This document shows, in pieces, positions 33,321 through 43,904 of a stretch of 64,000 nt of DNA. The notes under the pieces were generated by a model, which ran no database searches, was not told where the DNA came from, and was given only the letters and a program-made list of their open reading frames with translations. A program made the position numbers and the translations under genes. The DNA is from Lunularia cruciata. Taxonomy: Eukaryota; Streptophyta; Marchantiopsida; Lunulariales; Lunulariaceae. Every line of letters begins with the position of its first letter. Positions within the stretch are counted from its first letter, which is position 1. Location: the NCBI GenBank assembly GCA_948567375.1, contig OX419759.1, positions 55,777,493 through 55,841,492 of the forward strand, read 5' to 3'.

Positions 33321-36056
33321 TTGCGGTTGCAGTTGGTGGTTCGGGTTTGCTATTGCAATTACGTGGTCACGACGGAGTTCTTTGGAGATTCCAGAGGAGT
33401 TAGCCCTGCAGTACGCAGTGGGTTTACTCGGAGTGGTGCTCGGTATCAGCTTGTATCTCAGGTCCCAGTGAGGGAGGAGATTGACTCTGAGTTGGAGTTT
33501 GACACAGGAGCTGATTCAGTTGAGAGTGCACTTGGTGTGTCCGCACCGTTGTTGTGGGACATGGGTGAGATTTATGGGGCCTCCAAAGGCCCTAGGCGTT
33601 ACTCTAGTACAGTGGGTACTATTGAGTTGGATGATTTCATCCAGGAGTTCGATAGTTGGTGTGATCTGCAGCAGATGCGGAACCCGACTTTGTTCACACC
33701 CTTCATGGCATGGAAGGGGTTGTTTCAGCACTTGGAGGGTCCATCGATGGACGACTACCATGAGTTCAGGAGAGCTCATTTGGAGGAGATTGAGTTATGG
33801 AGACAGTATTGTGGAGCTAGTGGAGGTGCACTAGCTGGAGATAGTGCTACTACGAGTGGAGGTACCGCTGCAGGAGGTGGTGTGGTACCGGGGTTTAACC
33901 CCATGGTGGAGTTCTTCCTATGTTTGAGGCAGAACTACCAGGGAGTGCGGACTGACAAGCTGAGGAGCTTGCAGGAGTTCCAGCGGAAGGCTGGAGAGAG
34001 CCTACGCGAGGCATACACTCGCATGAGGCGGCTGATCAGTTTCACTCAGGGAGTTACTGAGGCCTAGGCAGTCCAGTTTTGGTATGGGATACTGGACAGG
34101 GAGTTGCGACGTAGAGTTCGTGATGCTACGTTGTTGCAGGCTACTTCGCCCACTTTGGCAGTAGTCTTTGGTTTGGCTGAGCGTATTGAGCTCAACATGG
34201 TGGAGGAGAGAGTGGTGACAGCTGGATTTGGTAGAGAGACCTCATCCACGGTTGTGACTTCTTCTAGAGTGCAACAGAGTGCACCACGCCCAGTTGGTTT
34301 TCGAGGACAGGGTGGACAGCCCAGATCCTATGGAGTGAGTGGAGGGCCTAGTGGAGTTAGACCCTTACCCTCATTTTCGGGTCAGCAGCAGCCAGTGAGT
34401 GGTGGTGTTGCTTGTTGGACTTGTGGTGGACCTCACCATAGGAGAGAGTGTACTCAGGGCAGCGGACCTGATACCTCTGGTGCATCACAACCAGCACAGA
34501 GGCAGTGTGAGCACTGCCATAGATTTGGTCATACTAGTGACCGGTGTTTTGACCTACACCCGGAGTTACGGAGTGGTAGGGCTGCTATGACAGGTAGTAG
34601 AGGAGCTCCAGTTCATGGAGGACGAGGTGGTAGAGGTAGTGGTAGAGGATCTACACTTAGTAGGGGTGCAGTACCTGCCCTTACTTCTGACACAGCTATG
34701 GCTACTCGGATTGAGCAGTTGGAGCAGAGATTGGCTAGTATGGCTATTGCTCAGAGGAGATCAGATTCGGGTGCTGAGGCTTCCACCTCATATGCTGGTG
34801 ATAGAGATGCTTTGGACTTCATATGCGGAGCAGCACAGGTGGATGCATCTACAGCAATGACTAGGAGTGCATTACGTGCTCCAGAGCCTAGAGGAGCATC
34901 AGTGGAGTTGGACCCACAGAGAGGAGAGGTTGGGAGACAGGTCAGACTTCCCCAGTCTTTCACGCTATCTGAGGCATTGCAGACGACATCCATGGTTCCT
35001 AGACGTCCCAGTGCAGGTGTGGTAGGTGGTGATGGAGTACCTGCAAGTCAGCCACCTGCTACTACACAGACTGAGTCTAGCATGATGTTGGGGGCGGCTC
35101 AGCTGATTATGCGGCATCCTTTATTTTCAGCCAGTGACATGTTTACATTGGGAGTGGACCCAGCCCCAGTGTTCCGGTTGGCTGCCACATTGTGTGAGAG
35201 TAGGGATGGTGCAGTTCCTACTACTAGAGCAGAAGTGGTTGGTAGTGGAGTTGACTTGGTTGAGGAGCATGGGATCCGTTTAGCGACCAGTGGGTTGTGG
35301 CAGGCAGCAGCGGCTAGACTGGAGGAGTTGCTAGCTAGACCGGCCTTTGAGAGAGCGCGGTTTACACCTGGTGTTGTCCTATTGGATAACCAGAGGGGGA
35401 TCTTTTGTTTAGTGGGACCTTCAGGGGAGGTCTATACACCACAGAGAGTCTTGTTAGACTTTGGTGCGCAGCCCCTTATGTTGCGGAAGGCTGCAATTGT
35501 TGGTCTGGAGTTACGGAAGACCGATGTGGAGAGGTGTCCATTTCAGATCCAGACATCTCTAGGTGGTGGTTCGACACAGTACATCACATGTGGGGAGCTT
35601 GTTGTCCAGGTTCAGCCTGGTCATCCGACTGATAGCTCAGTGGTGAGAGCTCAGGTTATTACGACGATAGCTGAGTCATATGATGTGCTAGTTGGGGGAG
35701 TAGTGTTATACCCTATGGGTTTCAGCATTGACTATTGGGAGGAGACAACCTCTTATAGACCTGGTTGGCAGTCTGGTGAGGGACGGGTATGTCGCCTACC
35801 AGTACGCTTCAGTAGTGGTAGTCTTGGCTCACTACAGTCCGGGACCATGGCAGCATTAGTTTTGGCTTTCAGCGGTGCAGTTACTTGGCCTGGTGACTTA
35901 TTGGAGGGGAACGCCCATGCAGAGGATACTCCAGTACCAGAGGAGATCACTCGGCTATGGAGTACGAGTGGGATTGTTCCATCCACCTTGGATGTTCCAT
36001 TGTGGAGTTCCGAGGAGGCATTGCAGCAACATGCAGATCAGTTGGTGCAGCAGGCT
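33321..36056 (+). pseudogene. Retrotransposon gag and protease-like region
   Basis: The frame is open except for a TAG at 34,065-34,067, where the protein sense continues directly on both sides. The first part is a gag capsid-like region (FNPMVEFFLCLRQNYQGVRT then LRSLQEFQRKAGESLREAYT). Two zinc knuckles follow: one at about 34,411-34,449 with shortened spacing (CWTCGGPHHRREC) and a canonical CX2CX4HX4C at 34,506-34,547. Gly/Arg-rich and low-complexity linkers lead to a protease-like domain with LLDFGAQPLMLRKA (Asp codon at 35,457) and VLVGGVVLYPMGFSIDYWEE. The usual D-S/T-G catalytic triplet reads DFG, so the protease is either a variant or inactive. The first codon is not determined; 33,321 is a TTG. 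The frame ends at a TAG at 36,057-36,059. Confidence 0.85.
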
Positions 36057-36059
36057 TAG

Positions 36060-37451
36060 AGTGGAGCCTTCGTACCATCAGGAGATGAGTGTGAGGATGA
36101 GCCTCCAGAGGCGATTGCTTTGACACCTCTGGATACCACACTCATTGCTTGGCAGTATCCAGTAGAGGGGATATGTCTATTAGAGTTGTTTGGTGGGATC
36201 AACACCGGACTAGCTGCGGTGTTACAGGCGGGTATCCGAGTACAGAGGTACTTGTATGTAGAGAGAGATGAGACTGCTAGGCGAGTCTCTCTACATCATG
36301 TGGCACACTTGGCCTATCGGTATCCGGAGTTATTACCGATGTCAACAGTCAGAGGTTACCAGAAGGCCTTACCAGGAGACATTTCCTTATTGGGGGCGCA
36401 TGACCTAGAGAGACATGGGCCTATTCACTTGGTGATTTCTGGATGGCCATGTCAGGGACATACACGTGCGGGCCGCGGTTTGGGTCTTCAGGATCCTCGT
36501 TCTGGTGTGTTTAGGGAGATGTTACGGATACTACGACATCTCCAGGTTCATCAGTCTGTTTCTCCAGCTTACCTTTTGGAGAACGTTCCATTGATGGGTG
36601 ATTCTCGCACTAGAGTGGTGGCGAGTACACATCAGGTCCATTCTTGGATGGGACCTGCTGTATTGTTAGATGCAGCCAGAGTGGGATCACGGGCTCATCG
36701 TCTTCGTCTTTGGTGGACGAACCTTTTACCCAGAGAGGTTCTACAGCGTAGTTATGATGGGATTCAGCGACTAGACCACATTCTTGTTGATGATATCTTG
36801 GATGCTGGACGTCAGTCTCAGACAGTGGTAGTGGCTGATAGGTCACCTATGGCAGTGGTGAACCTAGTTGGACAGCCTAGAGCTACATTTCCCACACTCA
36901 TGAGTTTCCCAGGCTCTCATGCTTTTCGAGAGGGAGGACCTGGACTTGTTTGGGACTCACAGTTACAGCAGTTGGTGGAGCCCAATGCTGATGAGAGAGA
37001 GCGGGCGATGGGTTTTCGCACCGGTATTACCGCTGTTCCAGCAATGTCAGAGGCATCCAGGCATCAGGTGTTAGGTCAGGCTATGGACCTGAACTATTTG
37101 ACCTGGATTGTGAGCCTTAGTTTGGCAGAGCAGCGTAGGATGCGCTTGATAGGCATCACCACTCGGACACTTGTGAGCCCTGTGCCTATCGAGACGATTC
37201 AGGCACATGCTGGGAGCGATGGACCGAGTGGACATGGTATTCTTGGGACACATCCAGTAGCTACTAGGGAGAGTGGTCTACTTGGAGTCCATCCAGGTGA
37301 GCGTGGGCTACTTGGATTACACCCTTGGTCCACATGGGATGCAGCCAGAGGACGTATGGAGCTTGCAGCCAGAGTGGAGGGAGTTTTTCACACAGAGGTT
37401 GGGACCTCTAGTGGTCGGGAGCATGACACCATTGCTCCCAAGGGCCCAGTG
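36060..37451 (+). CDS. Cytosine-5 DNA methyltransferase domain within the retrotransposon polyprotein
   Basis: An uninterrupted 464-codon stretch in the gag-pol frame encodes a near-complete C5-cytosine methyltransferase, which transfers a methyl group from S-adenosylmethionine to cytosine in DNA. Motifs in order: I, LELFGGINTGLAAVLQAG (from about 36,177; SAM binding); IV, GWPCQGHT with the catalytic Cys codon at 36,450-36,452; VI, LLENVP with Glu at 36,579-36,581; VIII, RAHRLRLWW; IX, RERAMGF; X-like, HQVLGQAMDLNYLTWI. The short spacing and the order AHRxRxxW then (E)RxxGF resemble DNMT3-type enzymes more than MET1 or CMT, but that is by eye. A linker with three GxLGxHP units (about 37,233-37,320) leads on towards the reverse transcriptase. 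No methyltransferase residue is visibly lost, yet TAG codons on both sides mean it could only be made alone by internal initiation or read-through. Confidence 0.92.
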
Positions 37452-37454
37452 TAG

Positions 37455-39119
37455 CAGCCAGTCAGTACGTCTTCCACTCCTACTACAGTTACAGAGGATA
37501 CTTGGGAGCCAGATCTTGGACCCAAGCTTACTGGAGAGGAAAGACGGAGGGTTTGGAGGTTCTTGAGGAGTCACACGAGTTGTTTTGCCTTCAGTATGAA
37601 GGATTTGGGTGCTCTGAAGGGACCTGGTATACGGATTGAGCTGACTAGCGACACATCTGTTTTCCGACGTCCTTATCGATATAGTGAGATGGAGAGGACA
37701 TTGATTCAGAGCCGGAGTAGTGACCTTTTTGAGGCTGGTTTGGTGGAGATTTCACATGAAGAGTATGCATCAGCGACAATGATGCCAGCCAAGAAGGATA
37801 TGCATGGCAACTATACAGATAGGCGGATGTGTGGAGATTACCGTCCTATCAACCGACAGACCAGGGCTGATCGGTATGCCATGCCTACACCGGAGGAGAT
37901 TTTTGATGCAATTGGGCATGCAAAGGTCTTCAGTACTTTGGATCTTCGAGCGGGATATCATCAGTTGCCGATCAGGGAGGAAGATAAGTCCAAGACGACA
38001 TTTTGGGCTATTGATCCTCACGGCAAGGATGTGTTATATCAGTGGAGATTCTTACCATTTGGGTTGAAGAATGCTCCTGCTGAGTTCTAGAGGGTCATGG
38101 ATAGGATCCTAGCTGGACTGGATTTTGCTCGGTGTTATATTGATGACATTTTGGTGTATAGCACTACTGTGGAGGAGCATGAGCGACAGTTGTTGGAGGT
38201 GTTTGAGAGGTTGAGATCTCATGGACTCAAACTACATCCTGGGAAGTGTAGGTTCTTCCACGAGCAGGTTGAGTATTTGGGTCACACTATCTACCCCGGA
38301 GGACTTGGTGTTCAGCAGACCAAGGTGGAGGCTATTGCACGTATTCCTTGGCCTACGGATGTGAGCAGAGTGTGAGCATTCCTTGGGTTGGCAAACTTCT
38401 ATCGCCGCCATGTTAGAGGATTTAGTGCCATTGCCAAGGCCTTGACAAAGCTGACCAAGCTTACACAGGAGTGGTGTTGGGGAGATGAGCAGGAGAGAGC
38501 TTTTGTAGAGCTCAAGGAGAGGTTGACATCTGCTCCTATTTTGAGGAGACCGATCAGGGGACGACCATTTCAGGTTCATACTGATTGGAGTATGTTGGGG
38601 CTTGGAGCGGTGCTCACCCAACATGATGATGAGGAGAAGGAGTTTGTGGTGGCCTATGCTAGTCGCTCCGACAATTCAGTGGAGGCGAAGTATAGTTCAT
38701 ATGAGGGAGAGTGCTTGGCAGCAGTTTGGGCAGTAGCACATTTCCGATGTTACCTATTTGGTAACCCCTTCACTCTCATCACTGATCATCAGCCGCTGAA
38801 GTGGTTGATGGAGTCCGACAAGCTTTCAGGGAAGCTTGCACGATGGGCTCTGATTTTACAGGAGTATGATTTCATGGTTGTTCACAGACCTGGAGTGGTG
38901 AACCGTGATGCAGATGGGTTGAGTAGAAACCCATGTCCCAGCCAGCAGGATCAGACCGGAGCACGTTGGCATGGTGAGACAGATGAGGAGATGGTGCCAG
39001 GTTGGCATGCATCAGCCTTTCTGTGTATATTTGCAGAGACATTGGTGGTATCTCTCTCAGCGCATACAGGAGGAGTTATTGAGGTCACAGATCCAGAGAG
39101 TGAAGATATTGATACAGTT
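37455..39119 (+). pseudogene. Retrotransposon reverse transcriptase and RNase H
   Basis: The frame of the methyltransferase continues after TAG 37,452. Reverse transcriptase motifs are CGDYRPINRQT, FSTLDLRAGYHQLPI (first catalytic Asp), FLPFGLKNAPAEF and CYIDDILVYS (YIDD at 38,136-38,147). RNase H follows with FQVHTDWS, YEGECLAAVWAVAHF, ITDHQPLKWL and NRDADGLSRNP, so its acidic residues are present. Breaks are TAG at 38,088-38,090, at a position that is normally Gln, and TGA at 38,373-38,375, at a position that is normally Arg. TAG TGA at 39,120-39,125 separates it from the integrase. Catalytic residues of both enzymes are intact. Confidence 0.93.
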
Positions 39120-39125
39120 TAGTGA

Positions 39126-40425
39126 GACATTCATGATGATGTCTTAGTGATGGACTATCTTCGCACTGGTGTTGTGGGTGGCACAGTTGGGGCCAAGGAG
39201 AGAGACCGTGTTCTTCAGCAAGCCAGACGGTTCAGATTGGAGGGTAGACACCTTTTGCGTGTATGGGAGGATGGTAGAGTGCGAGTAGTACCACTTCCAT
39301 TACAGAGACCACAGTTGGTCCGTCATGCTCATGAGGAGCTAGGACATTCTGGAGTAAAGCGTACATATAGCTTACTTCAAAGTCATTATTGGTGGCGCGG
39401 TATGCAGACCGAGGTACAGCAGTTTGTTGCCAGATGTATGGTTTGTGACCGAGTTAGAGCATCATTCAATGCTCCTACGCCATAGTTACACCCATTACCT
39501 ATCATGGGATTGGGTTACCATTGGAGTTTGGACTTTGCCGGACCTTTACCGCTGACTGTGAGACATCATCGGTATGTTTTGGTGATGGTGGAGCACTTCT
39601 CCAAGTGGATTGAGTTGGTGGCACTTCCTGACAAGTCTAGTGAAGGGACAGCTTACTTGTTCCTGGATCGAGTTCTTAGTCATTTTGGTGCACCAGCTGA
39701 GGTTTTGACTGATCAGGGTACAGAGTTCTTGGGAGAGTTTCAGGTCTTGTGTGACAAGGCTTTGATTGATCATCGTACTACATCCCGAGATCACCCTGAG
39801 GTAGATGGCTTAGCAGAGAGAGTGGTTCAGACGGTGAAGAGAGGATTGCAAAAGTATGGTTTGCAGAGAGGCCACTTGGGAGATTGGGATCTCCAGTTAC
39901 CTTGGTTGGCCATGGGCTATCGGTTCAGCCAGCAAGCCTCCTTAGCATCCTTCTCTCCATACTTCCTACTCTATGGACGAGATCCAGATTTACCTGCAGC
40001 CATTCGTCGAGATGCTACTATAGTTTTGGACTTGGATGACCCCGATGTATGGATGAGCGCATGTTCTCAGCGGGCAGAGATCTTTCGGAGAGTGATGCCG
40101 ATGGCCTTTGAGAACTTGGCGATTGCTCAGCATAGAGATACTTTACGCTATGCTACCATTCGAGGAGGAGGTTATAGACCCTCGATCCGTCAATTTCATC
40201 CAGGCGACTATGTATATCTACAGCAGACAGCACCGACGACACTTGATGTTTCTACAGGCCGCACTATCTTGAGAGTGCGCGAGGTTTTTCCATCTGGAGT
40301 CCTTGTGTTAGAAGGACGTGATGGTGTTGTTTGGAAGGATCATGTGCGCAATTGTGCGCCATGCCACCTTCCAAACATTGATGGTACTATGGACCCAAGC
40401 TTGGCACTTATGTGCAGGCTTGAGG
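39126..40425 (+). pseudogene. Retrotransposon integrase
   Basis: Same frame. An HHCC zinc-binding N-terminus (HEELGHSGVKRTYSLL, then CMVCDRVRA) precedes TAG 39,483-39,485. The catalytic core follows with all three acidic residues: LDFAGPL, LTDQGTEFLGEF and HPEVDGLAERV (the Glu). Beyond the core is KYGLQRGHLGDWDLQLPWLA, then a basic C-terminal region and a short beta-rich tail (FHPGDYVYLQQ, LRVREVFPSGVLVLEGRDGV). No chromodomain is seen. The frame ends out of register at 40,473-40,475, because a one-base shift occurs between about 40,395 and 40,425 and the protein continues as a PHD finger. Confidence 0.92.
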
Positions 40426-40566
40426 TGTATGTTATGTGGCTCTTCTGGTGGAGCTGCTACTATGTTAGTGTGTGATAGCTGTTCGAGAGGATGGCATATG
40501 GCATGTATGACTCCTCTCCTCACGGTGGTTCCTCAGGGACAGTGGTTATGTCCTAGATGTACTTGA
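40426..40566 (+). pseudogene. PHD finger at the retrotransposon integrase C-terminus
   Basis: In the frame one base ahead of the integrase the sequence gives a complete C4HC3 PHD finger: CMLC, CDSC, WHMAC and QWLCPRC, with the expected Trp two residues before the sixth Cys, then a stop at 40,564-40,566. PHD fingers bind histone H3 tails, often read by methylation state. Its place directly after the integrase is where chromoviruses carry a chromodomain. The frame difference could be a recent one-base indel or, less likely, programmed frameshifting. Confidence 0.88.
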
Positions 40567-40726
40567 CCTATAGCTAGTTCATTCTTTATATGGTATAGAT
40601 TGCAGACAGGCGACTAACGATGGGGCTCCATAGCATTCCCGGCCTCCTGATCTTTGCCCATTAGAGGGTATACCATATACTTAGAGTAGATGGCTATCTG
40701 GAGTTAGAGGGACCTAACCGCCAACT
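40567..40726 (+). other. Retrotransposon 3' non-coding region
   Basis: This is a short spacer between the PHD stop and the polypurine tract. No motif is visible. Confidence 0.5.
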
Positions 40727-40737
40727 AGGGGAGCGAT
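40727..40737 (+). promoter_or_regulatory. Putative polypurine tract
   Basis: AGGGGAGCGA, purine-rich with one C, lies directly before TGTGGCAC. This is where plus-strand DNA synthesis would be primed if the LTR begins with part A. Confidence 0.5.
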
Positions 40738-41399
40738 TGTGGCACTTTAGAGTCTATGTATGACTTATGTGTGAGTTGTGCTTTTATAGTGTATGATGTT
40801 GACAGCGATGTATGTTGTGTAGCGATGTATATACGCACGACAGCTATCACGCCATTTGTAGTTCCGCATCTAGATGCTCGGACACTGGAGTTCCAGTGAT
40901 GGTAGTTAGAGTTATTCTAGCTGTTTCTCAGAGACTACTTTCCGACGGTTAGATTTTGTGTTCGGGGTACTGACTTCACGGTGGGGCCCACCGTCACTTT
41001 GCACCGTTTGCACCGTCGAGTGTGCCGTCAGCGGAACCGTTAGGGTTTCAGGGCTAGCTCAAGTCCAGGGGGTATAGTTTCGAAGTGAGCTCCAGAGAGC
41101 TCACTTCTCTGATGTTGAGCCTTCGAGTTCCTGGCTATGGTGGACAGAGGCCGGCGAGCGTCACCTGGATTCTCTATGCTTGAGTGGGTGTGGCTTGACT
41201 GTAATCAGTGCCCAGTTGTTGGCAGTTTATAGAGTGACAGATCAAGTACTGATCTGAGTTGAGTTGAGTTGAGAATGTTAAGCAATCTGATTATTGTGGC
41301 ACTTTAGAGTCTATGTATGACTTATGTGTGAGTTGTGCTTTTATAGTGTATGATGTTGACAGCGATGTATGTTGTGTAGCGATGTATATACGCACGACA
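40738..41399 (+). repeat. Right LTR complex, arranged A-B-A
   Basis: Part A (105 bp) lies at 40,738-40,842 and again, identical, at 41,295-41,399. Part B (447 bp) lies between them at 40,847-41,293. The A-to-B joint reads GACA-GC-TATC, one base from the perfect palindrome GACAGCTGTC. A TATATA box lies at 40,828-40,833 in A, shortly before B. The left end of the element has B alone. Confidence 0.88.
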
Positions 41400-41403
41400 T
41401 ACT
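41400..41403. other. Target-site duplication, right copy (TACT)
   Basis: TACT follows the GACA end directly and matches 31,597-31,600. Confidence 0.6.
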
Positions 41404-43865
41404 AAACACACAGGTACCACAAAACACAAGTGTGGGATGACATGTTGGGAGCCGCCATCATTAGGTAATGCTTCAACTTCAAGTTTAATGAGGAATTGAC
41501 ATATAGGCTGAAGAACCAATTTTGGTCTTCATCAATCCTCGAGCCCGCTTCACACATATGTGGACCATAAAGCTTCACCAAAAATGCACACCAAAATCTC
41601 AAATGGATCAGTTGAAATGCATAAATGCAGTGCCTCACAAGGAAGTAAAGTTCAATTGAATTATCTTGAAGCTCTACTCATTCTTGGAGCATTTGAAGTT
41701 TGCGGGTGGGAAGAAAAGCAAGAAGAACTTAAAACCTCTGAGCAATTTGAGAGATTGTGAGAGAGGGTGACTAGGATTAAGTGCACAAAGTGAGAATCAG
41801 ATTCAAGGTGCACTTTCAGAATGCAATGTCCCCTAAAAAAGAAGTTTGGAGTCATATTGTGTATGTGGTCACCAAGAGTAGAGAAGTGTGCATAATACTA
41901 TGATGCCAAGTATTTAAATTTGACACATTTACACTTTCTATTGTGGATTTAGGATTTTTCATACCTCCCAATGGTAATGGAGATTTAGGAGAAGAAGACC
42001 CAAACTTTTGCAACTTGAGTGGAAACATGTTTGCATGGACTGAGGTGCACTAGTAGGAAGTGCTCAGGTCTGATTCAACACCTTGATCAAGACTTCGCTC
42101 TGACCACTAGAAGAAAGGACCAAGAAGTTTGAATCCTTGTTCAAACACAAGAAGATGGGGAATGGTTGGAAGGTGTAGGGATACCACGACCCTACTCAGC
42201 ACACCACGGTCACCTCGGTTATGAAGTTGTTCAGATCCTCACGGACAATGTACATGAACAATGGGTATGCAAATTTTTCCAACATTTGCATGAAGGCAAA
42301 CCCGCATGCTAGGCGAAGATGTTCTATCATGAAACCCAAGACCTTACAGAGCAGTTGTAAAACAATGGAAGTGCCTACTTCCCTCTCACTGTTTTTTGCT
42401 ACATTCTATATTGGGATGAGACTACTAAGGAAGGAGGAGAGGACGCTCTTCTCAGTGCATTACTATCACTCGAGGTATTATCAATACAAACACGGATATG
42501 AAGGCAAGATCAAGAAGTATAAGGATGCCTTCATAAAATACCAGAAAATGAATAAGTGGCACCCATTGACAAGGCTGCAAATGGAAGGCAGTAGTGACTC
42601 TACCAACAACAACAACAACAGAGAATGTCTATAAGAAACTAGACATTAATTGACAAAAAGACATAAGAAACACTTAATATGATGAGTTATATTCTAAAAC
42701 AATAATTTAAGATTTGAGGAACTTCAAAAGGCTTGTTTTACATCACGAACCCGCTATCACAAGCGATGACTTCCTTGCTTACCTATTGCCTGTCATCTTT
42801 AATTTCCTGCATTTATACATTCCCATATATTCAACTTCAATATTGGGATGTTGGAATGGCAATGTAAACATCACCCCTATCTAAACTTGAAACTTTGTGG
42901 GGATATGAACTCAACTTTACATCTTGAGTCAGTAAACATGTCAATACGAACAGCAAGGAACATGGATAGAGCTACGCCATCATGGATCTTCATCTTCTTG
43001 AGAACTGCCAATCTATGATACTGCAGGGTCGTCATTTGTGTTAAAGTAATACCAAAACAATAGGGGTTTTTTAAATAATAGAAGAAGGAAGAAGTAAGAA
43101 GTTTCGACAATACGTTTCATAAAATGGCTTCAGAATTTCGGTAGAGACATCCATTTTGAAACGTCTTCTAGAGTGAATGAGATTAAACCTGAGAAAATTA
43201 AAAAAAGAAATTTGACCAATATTTAAATAAAGAACATTAAATAATTTAAACTTCATGAGAACTTATTTTTCTAGGTTAGGTGAGGCTTAATAAATTGAAC
43301 ACTTCTTGGAATTCTTGGATTTTCAGAGGTCCTTAAATCTCAGGCATCTATATAAGTATTTTATATCTTTCTGCGCAGTGTGCACCCTAAAACATTATGC
43401 TTCATGATCGTGTTAAATGTGGAAGGAAAAGAAAAAAAATTCCAAACTGAAAGAGTGGGTATATCTTTTATTCTCGTTAGTTATGACTCCTGGCTGGTTA
43501 AGACTTCATAATGCAAAAGTCGCTGCAGTAGAGGGGAGAGTGAGGGTCTTTGAGCCACGCCTCCCCTATGATACTACGAGGTACCTGGTATATGAAGATG
43601 ACAGGTCATGTGGACACAGGTTGAAATGCTGTTAGCTCTAGAGCAATATGTACACGATGTAATGGCCAGAGTATTGCAATGGTACTAGTATGTATTGGGA
43701 GGATCTGAACGAAGACTATTCCTCGTTTCCAATTTCTGCTTATTGTGATAAAATTGCTGATTGATTTGTAGTTGTCATCCGGAAGACAACTACAATGCCC
43801 ATTGAGATACGCTCATTGGGTCGTCGTGATTGTATGCACTGTCAGGTCTCTCAATTAATGGACTT
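41404..43865. other. No gene recognised
   Basis: An open stretch of 137 codons at 42,221-42,634 has no family motif; it ends in a run of Asn codons from a CAA repeat at about 42,603-42,621. The rest is AT-rich and non-coding. Confidence 0.35.
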
Positions 43866-43900
43866 TTGCACTCAACTCAGCTTTCTTGAGTTGAGTGCAA
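43866..43900. repeat. Perfect 14-bp hairpin with a 7-nt loop
   Basis: The arms TTGCACTCAACTCA and TGAGTTGAGTGCAA are fully complementary around GCTTTCT. It lies just before a 66-bp tandem duplication. It could be a structured RNA element or a recombination by-product. Confidence 0.85.
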
Positions 43901-43904
43901 TGCA

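Larger units (their letters stand above)
31601..41399 (+). mobile_element. Ty3/gypsy-like LTR retrotransposon carrying a DNA methyltransferase and a PHD finger
   Basis: This is a 9.8-kb element flanked by TACT duplications, with TGTC/GACA ends. Order: LTR part B (31,601-32,049); non-coding leader of about 1.3 kb; gag with two zinc knuckles; protease-like region; cytosine-5 methyltransferase; reverse transcriptase; RNase H; integrase; PHD finger; polypurine tract; LTR parts A, B and A. RT before integrase and the RT, RNase H and HHCC/DDE motifs place it in Ty3/gypsy (Metaviridae-type). No chromodomain was seen; the PHD finger occupies that position. From 33,321 to about 40,425 everything lies in one frame, interrupted by eight stops, so it was recently a single polyprotein. 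The two B copies differ at 5 of 447 positions plus one at the terminal TG, all transitions. Confidence 0.93.

Noticed and set aside
33321-40475. Recoding of TAG as glutamine, as in some green algae, to explain the many TAGs in the retrotransposon
   Set aside because: Two of the stops are TGA at Arg-type positions, the intact host gene terminates with TAG at the expected C-terminus, and it uses CAA/CAG for Gln. Decay of a dead element is simpler.
40426-40566. Integrase tail as a chromodomain or RING finger
   Set aside because: No aromatic cage motif of a chromodomain is present. The C4HC3 spacing with Trp two residues before the sixth Cys fits PHD rather than RING.
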